From assembly GCA_019240405.1 (NCBI GenBank), contig JAFAYL010000034.1, positions 62,001 to 126,000 of the forward strand: DNA of 64,000 nucleotides, in the 5' to 3' direction. The stretch's first letter is position 1, and each line of letters begins with the position of its first letter. The notes beneath the pieces were generated by a model. That model did no database searches and was not told the DNA's origin. It saw nothing but the letters and a program-made list of their open reading frames with translations. Shown one piece after another: positions 58,617 through 64,000 of this stretch. The DNA comes from Acidobacteriaceae bacterium (GTDB lineage Bacteria > Acidobacteriota > Terriglobia > Bryobacterales > Bryobacteraceae). The position numbers were made by a program, and so were the translations under genes.

Positions 58617-59783
58617 GTGGATGCACTGAAGCTCAGAACAATACGGCGCGCTTTATGGCTCGCCGTGATCGTGCTTTGGATCTTGAATACGGTAGCGGCC
58701 CAAGATGCCAAGCAGCGTCCTCAAACCAACTCGGCCCCTCAATTGGAAAGGATTTCCAAACAAGCCGAAGCTGCCCGGAACGACCACCGGATTGACGATG
58801 CGATCGCCCTTTACAAAAGGGGTTTAGCAATCAAGCCTTCGTGGGAAGAAGGCTGGTGGTATCTCGGATCTATCTACTACGACCTCGATAGGTACGATGA
58901 TGCGCGCGACGCCTTCCGTCACCTGACAGCTGTCAATCCTAAAGCAGGTCCGGCTCTGGCGATGCTGGGGCTTTGCGAGTTTGAAACAAAAAAATACGAT
59001 ACGGCCCTCTCTCATTTGGGTCAGGCTTTTACTCTGGGCGTACCGCAAGACGATCAATTCGCCGATGTTGCCCGCTACCACTACGCAGTGCTCCTCACGC
59101 GGTATGAGCATTACGAAGAGGCGATGAAAGTCTTGACCGTGTTTGCCCAACGGAATTTGAATCAGCCTGACTACGTGGAAGCGATGGGGCTTGCGGCGCT
59201 TCGAAAACCGCTCCTACCGAGCGAAATGCCGCCTACCGAGCGCGAGCTTGTGATGGATGTTGGACGGACCATGTACGACGGGGCTGGACTTCGTGCCAGT
59301 CAGGCCGCCTCCGAATTCAAAATCCTGCTTGCTAAATATCCATCTGAGCCGAACATCCACTACCTGTACGGAAGTTTCCTCCTGTTCAGCGATGCCGATG
59401 CTGGTTTAACGGAATTGCAGAAAGAACTTGAGATATCGCCGGCTCACGTTCCCGCCCTCGTCACAATTGCCGCCGAGTACATACGCCGGCACGACTTCAA
59501 GGCCGCTCTGCCCTTTGCTGAGAAAGCCGCGGCAATTGACCCGCAATCGTTTGCCGCGCACACCATGCTCGGGCGTGTATTGTGCGAAGGCGGGCTTGAT
59601 GACGCTCGTGGGCTGAAAGAATTGGAGCTCGCGCGCCAGCTTGCGCCCGCTAGTCCTCAGGTGCGGATTGCCTTGGCAACGGCGTATAGTAAGGTTGGCC
59701 GCAAGGATGATGCCGCCCGCGAGCGGCAGGAGTTTCTCAAACTGAGAAAGCAAAACGATGAGAGCGGCCCAGGACTCCAGTGA
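58617..59783 (+). CDS. Tetratricopeptide repeat protein, exported (TPR-2)
   Basis: 388 residues, GTG start 5 bases after TPR-1. A hydrophobic signal stretch (ALWLAVIVLWILNTVAAQ, about 13-30) is followed by TPR units: AIALYKRGLAIKPSWEEGWW, GSIYYDLDRYDDARDAFRHL, LCEFETKKYDTALSHLGQ, and a C-terminal group (AEYIRRHDFKAALPFAEKAA, ALATAYSKVGRKDDAARERQ). Its stop overlaps the cytochrome start by 4 bases, so TPR-2 and the cytochrome are probably made in fixed ratio and may form a complex. Confidence 0.9.
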   Translation: MDALKLRTIRRALWLAVIVLWILNTVAAQDAKQRPQTNSAPQLERISKQAEAARNDHRIDDAIALYKRGLAIKPSWEEGWWYLGSIYYDLDRYDDARDAFRHLTAVNPKAGPALAMLGLCEFETKKYDTALSHLGQAFTLGVPQDDQFADVARYHYAVLLTRYEHYEEAMKVLTVFAQRNLNQPDYVEAMGLAALRKPLLPSEMPPTERELVMDVGRTMYDGAGLRASQAASEFKILLAKYPSEPNIHYLYGSFLLFSDADAGLTELQKELEISPAHVPALVTIAAEYIRRHDFKAALPFAEKAAAIDPQSFAAHTMLGRVLCEGGLDDARGLKELELARQLAPASPQVRIALATAYSKVGRKDDAARERQEFLKLRKQNDESGPGLQ

Positions 59784-60874
59784 ACTCCTTCTGGCGAGTG
59801 CTGTCCGGCGGGTTGATCCTGCTTGCCGGGTTCGTGGCATCGAGTAACGGTCAACAACCCAACCCTCTAACCCCGCAGCCGCTCAATCCTTCTGATAGCC
59901 GGACCTTCCGCGAAGTCCGGAACTGTGCGATGTGCCATCCGGCGCAAGCCAAGCCTCAGCCGGGGACTTCCATGGCGCACGCTACAGAAACGGTTGCCGA
60001 ATGCGGGGTGTTGCGTTCGCATCCTCTGCTCGCGTTTCGTTCCGGCGGTTACTCATACAAAATCGAGCGCAAGGGTGACGAAAGCATTTACACAGTAACC
60101 CAGGGAACGGACACGCTCTCGATATCTCTCAAGTACGCCGTCGGCCTTGGATCGGCCGGTCAGACGTACGTATTTGAAAAAGACGGAGCTTTGTATGAAT
60201 CGCTGGTGAGTTATTTCAGAGCAATTGACTCGCTCGACGTCACTTTGGGGGACCAGAATATTCGTCCAACGAGCCTGCTCGAGGCGGCGGGCAGGCAACT
60301 CGGCACGCGCGAGGCAACCCTGTGCCTCAATTGCCATGCCTCAAATGCGCTCGTCGATTCGAAACTGAGCCTGGCCACGCTCGTTCCCGGCGTACAGTGC
60401 GAGCGCTGCCATGGGGACACGCGGAACCACCTGGAAGGGCTGAGAAAGGGCGATGCCACTCTGTTCGCGATGAAAGACCTTCGCGGCATGTCAGCCGAAG
60501 ATGCAGCGCATTACTGCGGCCAGTGCCACCGGACGTGGGAGCAAATCGCCTCGAACGGGCCCCGAGGAACGGCCAACGTGCGGTTTCAGCCTTACCGGCT
60601 TACGAACAGCCGCTGCTTCGATGCCGACGACAAACGTATCTCATGCCTGGCCTGCCACGATCCGCATCAAGAGGTCGACAGAATCTCCCAACACTATGAT
60701 TCGAAATGTATTGCCTGCCATGGAGGCGGCAAGCCCGCCGCTAAGGCTTGTCCGGTATCGGCTTCAAACTGCGCTTCCTGCCACATGCCCAAAACCGAGC
60801 TTGTCGGCGGGCATCATAAATTCACCGATCATGAAATCCGTGTTGTGCGACAAGGAGCCCCATATCCGGATTGA
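59780..60874 (+). CDS. Heptahaem c-type cytochrome (cytochrome c554/c3-like), exported
   Basis: 364 residues, GTG start overlapping TPR-2. Signal peptide FWRVLSGGLILLAGFVASS. Seven CxxCH haem sites: CAMCH, CLNCH, CERCH, CGQCH, CLACH, CIACH and CASCH, the last five in the C-terminal 200 residues, and extra histidines (GGHHKFTDHEIRVV at the end) as distal ligands. The first site is set apart by a 120-residue beta-rich region. Resembles the multihaem domain of acidobacterial TPR-cytochromes related to cytochrome c554; would carry electrons in the periplasm. Next comes the third Oar receptor after 118 bases. Confidence 0.9.
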   Translation: MNSFWRVLSGGLILLAGFVASSNGQQPNPLTPQPLNPSDSRTFREVRNCAMCHPAQAKPQPGTSMAHATETVAECGVLRSHPLLAFRSGGYSYKIERKGDESIYTVTQGTDTLSISLKYAVGLGSAGQTYVFEKDGALYESLVSYFRAIDSLDVTLGDQNIRPTSLLEAAGRQLGTREATLCLNCHASNALVDSKLSLATLVPGVQCERCHGDTRNHLEGLRKGDATLFAMKDLRGMSAEDAAHYCGQCHRTWEQIASNGPRGTANVRFQPYRLTNSRCFDADDKRISCLACHDPHQEVDRISQHYDSKCIACHGGGKPAAKACPVSASNCASCHMPKTELVGGHHKFTDHEIRVVRQGAPYPD

Positions 60875-60931
60875 CCTCACGCGGGAAAGTACTGATTCCC
60901 AGGGAGAATATGAAGATTTCTCTTGATCTTG

Positions 60932-60961
60932 TTGAAACGTAGAGTTACTATCCCGTATAGT
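60932..60961 (+). promoter_or_regulatory. Sigma-70-type promoter of the third Oar receptor gene
   Basis: TTGAAA (60932-60937), an 18-base spacer and TATAGT (60956-60961) make a good housekeeping promoter; the transcript start would be near 60968, followed by the GGAAGGGG ribosome site at about 60980-60987 and the ATG at 60993. Confidence 0.6.
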
Positions 60962-60992
60962 TTCGATTACGACCTATTTGGAAGGGGTTCGT

Positions 60993-63900
60993 ATGCTTCA
61001 GAAGCCACGTTTGCTGCATGCCGCATTCGCGGTGTTTGCATCCCTAATCCTGTTTTCGCCGATTTCGTTACGGAGCCAGACCGTGACCGGCACCCTCACC
61101 GGGACCGTCACCGATCAGAGCGGAGCAGTTGTCCCGGGCGCTTCCGTCGGCATGAGAAATCAAGCGTCCGGTGATGAGCGTAGGACAGTCTCAAACAACG
61201 ACGGCTTCTTCTCGATTAACGCGGTCCAGCCTGGCAGTTACACCGTTACAGTCGAGGCCAAGGGATTCGAGAAATGGCAGCAGGCCGATATTCACTTCGA
61301 TCCCGGCGACACGCGAAACATCCCCAATATCAACTTACAAGTTGGGGCCGCCACCGAGACTGTAACCGTGGCCAGCGCCGCGGAGCAGATCACGCCTGTA
61401 GATTCGGGTGAGAAATCGATCGTGATCGGACAGCAACTCCTGCAAAACGTACAGATTCAAGGTCAGAATGCCGCTGAGTTCATCAAGATTCTGCCGGGTT
61501 TCGCGATGACGGGTGGCATGGTGAATAGCGCTAGTTTCAATGCTACGCAGGGGGAGCACACCGGTGCGGGACCGGTTGGCAGTTTCTCTGCTAACGGGCA
61601 GAGGACGGCAGCTTTGGACATCACCTCCGATGGCGCCCATATTGTGGATCCCGGATGCAATTGCGGGCAGGCGATAAACACCGTCGCAGACATGACGGCT
61701 GAAATGAAAGTTCTGACGTCGAACTTTTCCGCGGAAAACCAAAAGGGACCCGTCGTCATTTCTACGGTCGGGAAGTCAGGGGGCGCTCAGTTCCACGGCG
61801 AGGCATATTTATATGCGCGGAACTCAGTTTTTGATGCCAATGACTGGTTCAACAATTCGCAAGGACTAAATCCAACCACCCTGAAACCGCTCACGCCCAA
61901 ACCGGACACTTATTTCTACTACCCCGGCGCGAACTTCGGCGGTCCGGTGCTTCTGCCGTTCACGCGGTTCAACCGCAATCGGGATAAGCTCTTCTTCTTT
62001 ATCGCTTACGAATACTACCGGCAGCAGTCGCAGGATCCCAATCATGACATCTTCAACGCGTTCGTGCCTCCGCAGTTTATGCGGAATGGCGACTTTAACA
62101 CTGCGGACATACAAAAGTATTTGGGTGGAAGTAATCCTGGATACGCTGTCACTGGCGGGGTAAACGGGTATGTGCCGGTGGGCGGTACGAACCCAGCATG
62201 GCCCAACGGGATGATTCCACGCGCCGCGTGGAGCCCTTACGGCATTGCGCAGATGAACCTGTACCCTCTTCCCAATGCGAATCCGGCCACGAATAACGGG
62301 AACAACTTTGTCTACTCCACGACGCATTCGGACAACATGTGGCAGATCCGCCCTCGGCTCGACTGGAGCATCAGCGACAACACAAAACTTTTTGTGAGTT
62401 ACAACGGGCAGCGCGAGACGAACCTCGATAACAGCACTCTTTGGTGGGGCACGAATCCGACCGTGCCTTATCCCTCGCCGCTCGTTGCTCCGAATTCGTC
62501 CGACTCGATTTCCGCTAACCTGACGAAAGTTTTCACACCGACCTTGACTAACGAATTCGTGTTCACGTACACGAACCTGTATGTCTCATTCGCATATCAA
62601 AATCCGCAGAAGGTCAGCGCCGCAGCGGTCGGCCTAGATTACCCGCATATCTTTAATCAGGTTCCGCATCAGATTCCTACAATTACGGGCTGGAGCAACG
62701 GCTTGGCGAATCTGGTGAATCCAAGCGGGTTTGAAAGCGGCTCACTCTATGCGAACAAGTGGCTGCCGACTGTGGCGGACAACGTCTCAAAGGTCTGGGG
62801 CACCCACACGATGAAATTCGGCTTCTATTGGGAGCGCGCTAAGAACCAGCAGCCCAGTGATAACTATGCGAGCGGCCAGATGCAATACGGCGGAACCTGG
62901 GGGACAGGCCACACGGGCAATGCATACGCCGATATGTTGATCGGCAACATTAGTGGCGGATACGCCGAAACCAACTTCGATCCGCTCGTCGCGATGCACT
63001 ACACGCCGCTCTCCTTCTATGCCCAAGATTCCTGGAAGCTGACGCGGCGGTTGACTTTAGAATATGGACTGCGATTCGAGCACCTGAGTCCCTGGATCGA
63101 CGACACTGGATATGGCGCTGCGGTTTTCGACCCATCGAAGTACATTGCGAGTGCACCCGGGGTTCAATTGACCGGCTTCGAATGGCACAAGATCGACCCG
63201 TCCATCCCGCTTTCCGGCACACCCTCCAGATTTCTGTTTTACGAACCGCGCTTGGGATTCGCGTTCGACGTTTTCGGCAACGGAAAGACCGTGCTGCGCG
63301 GAGGCTATGGCCGATACCGGTTCCACGATGAGCAGAACGTGCAGTCGGGCGCTATGCAATTGCCGCCTGGCTCCTTTACGTACAGCCCCCCGAATCCTAC
63401 CGGCCTTGTCAATGGAAAAAGCACGCCATTCCCAATTACATTTCCTTACATCGCAAGCCTTTCAGGCAAAGCGACTTATGTTGTTCCCGGCAGCATCACT
63501 GTAGTCGGGCTTCACGACGATGAAGAGCCGATGACCCAGAGCTACAGCTTCACCATCTCTGAGCGAATGCCTCTCGCCTCTACGTTCGAGGTCTCGTATG
63601 TCGGTAATACTAGCAACTATCTCAGTAACTGGAACAACAACTACGGTCAGTTGAACGACATAGGCTACGGCGTGTTGTTCGGTGATCCTTCGATATTTGG
63701 CCCAGCAAATGCAGGCCCGAAGGCGTTAACTCTGACTCCGAATACGTTGCAGTTTGAACCATTTTCGACTTACGGGACCATCAAGGAGGTCCGGCACAAC
63801 GAGTACTCCAACTACAACGGACTGCAGGCAAGCTGGAACAAGCAAAGTGGCAAGATGAGTTACCTCATCAATTACACCTTCAGCAAAGCGCTTGGTATTC

Positions 63901-64000
63901 GCGGCGAGGGTACGAATAACGGCGCCGGCGATCCCACGAACATCAACAACGATTATGGCGTGCTGCAGAACGATCGGACGCATGTGTTTAATGCCGCATA
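60993..64000 (+). CDS. Oar-like TonB-dependent outer-membrane receptor (third), C-terminus beyond window
   Basis: At least 1002 residues; the frame is open to the window end. ATG at 60993 has the ribosome site GGAAGGGG. Signal peptide about 1-35 ([19 protein letters not shown]); carboxypeptidase-regulatory domain about 36-120 ([20 protein letters not shown]); plug about 130-270 ([19 protein letters not shown], with a small Cys pair GCNCGQA); barrel strands up to the edge. It contains long Asn/Tyr-rich loops as in Oar homologues. Own promoter in the preceding gap, so it may be expressed independently of the TPR-cytochrome unit. Confidence 0.9.
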   Translation, partial: MLQKPRLLHAAFAVFASLILFSPISLRSQTVTGTLTGTVTDQSGAVVPGASVGMRNQASGDERRTVSNNDGFFSINAVQPGSYTVTVEAKGFEKWQQADIHFDPGDTRNIPNINLQVGAATETVTVASAAEQITPVDSGEKSIVIGQQLLQNVQIQGQNAAEFIKILPGFAMTGGMVNSASFNATQGEHTGAGPVGSFSANGQRTAALDITSDGAHIVDPGCNCGQAINTVADMTAEMKVLTSNFSAENQKGPVVISTVGKSGGAQFHGEAYLYARNSVFDANDWFNNSQGLNPTTLKPLTPKPDTYFYYPGANFGGPVLLPFTRFNRNRDKLFFFIAYEYYRQQSQDPNHDIFNAFVPPQFMRNGDFNTADIQKYLGGSNPGYAVTGGVNGYVPVGGTNPAWPNGMIPRAAWSPYGIAQMNLYPLPNANPATNNGNNFVYSTTHSDNMWQIRPRLDWSISDNTKLFVSYNGQRETNLDNSTLWWGTNPTVPYPSPLVAPNSSDSISANLTKVFTPTLTNEFVFTYTNLYVSFAYQNPQKVSAAAVGLDYPHIFNQVPHQIPTITGWSNGLANLVNPSGFESGSLYANKWLPTVADNVSKVWGTHTMKFGFYWERAKNQQPSDNYASGQMQYGGTWGTGHTGNAYADMLIGNISGGYAETNFDPLVAMHYTPLSFYAQDSWKLTRRLTLEYGLRFEHLSPWIDDTGYGAAVFDPSKYIASAPGVQLTGFEWHKIDPSIPLSGTPSRFLFYEPRLGFAFDVFGNGKTVLRGGYGRYRFHDEQNVQSGAMQLPPGSFTYSPPNPTGLVNGKSTPFPITFPYIASLSGKATYVVPGSITVVGLHDDEEPMTQSYSFTISERMPLASTFEVSYVGNTSNYLSNWNNNYGQLNDIGYGVLFGDPSIFGPANAGPKALTLTPNTLQFEPFSTYGTIKEVRHNEYSNYNGLQASWNKQSGKMSYLINYTFSKALGIRGEGTNNGAGDPTNINNDYGVLQNDRTHVFNAA

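Noticed and set aside
60910-60942. Ten-codon open frame with AGGGAG ribosome site before the third Oar receptor
   Set aside because: Could be a leader peptide, but the predicted receptor promoter overlaps it, so it would not be on that transcript; too short to support.
1-64000. CRISPR arrays, IS elements, prophage genes, rRNA or tRNA
   Set aside because: No regularly spaced repeats, transposase or integrase motifs, or RNA gene signatures were seen in any gap.

Overview
The window (about 58% GC by eye, genes packed almost end to end) looks like the chromosome of an Acidobacteriota member, most likely Bryobacteraceae / Candidatus Solibacter-like. The pointers are three Oar-like TonB-dependent receptors with an N-terminal carboxypeptidase-regulatory domain, a VWFA-related acidobacterial protein, a CRTAC1 (FG-GAP/ASPIC-UnbV) protein, eight exported enzymes with twin-arginine signals, DUF5107-TPR, DUF4832-like and DUF2339 proteins, and a bacillithiol gene (bshA). 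No rRNA, tRNA, CRISPR array, IS element or phage gene was found, and no gene-free stretch exceeds 300 bases.

Layout. 1-4100: a cut-off ABC permease, tadA, then bshA, an ECF sigma factor, its zinc-finger anti-sigma factor and an exported DinB-fold protein. 4139-10108: a small unknown protein, a cupin, a CocE-type hydrolase flanked by a 19-base repeat, a DmpA-type peptidase overlapping a DUF2339 membrane protein. 10176-31211: a carbohydrate region with a Tat flavin oxidoreductase plus GH9 glucanase, an Oar receptor, two Tat Gfo/Idh/MocA oxidoreductases, a NagB-like deaminase coupled to a hexuronate-type MFS carrier and a tandem esterase, tagaturonate epimerase (uxaE) with an SDR, two convergent paralogous DUF4832-like barrel proteins, and a CBM9-like protein. 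31251-36486: an O-antigen-ligase/TPR protein, a frameshifted BNR protein, a sugar isomerase and a LamG-like protein.

36493-39948 (minus) is a phosphofructokinase / dihaem cytochrome c / PQQ dehydrogenase operon. It diverges from a five-gene plus-strand run (40017-48854), the first four genes joined by 4-base overlaps: GH74-like propeller, AgaS-like isomerase, PfkB kinase, amidohydrolase and DUF5107-TPR protein. A DeoR/AgaR-like repressor (48841-49629) follows; matching TGCGAT-type repeats before its own gene and in the 39.96-40.0 kb divergent promoter suggest one regulon. An Oar receptor (49782-53465) comes next.

53479-64000: CRTAC1 and VWA genes run leftward; two TPR proteins, a heptahaem cytochrome c and a third Oar receptor (cut by the window end) run rightward.

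The strongest candidates for something undescribed are the amino-sugar-like operon with its repressor sites, the bshA/ECF/ZAS/DinB group, the PFK/cytochrome/PQQ operon, and the CRTAC1-VWA//TPR-TPR-heptahaem module. About ten genes appear to have leaderless transcripts, with a TAnnnT -10 box directly before the start codon.
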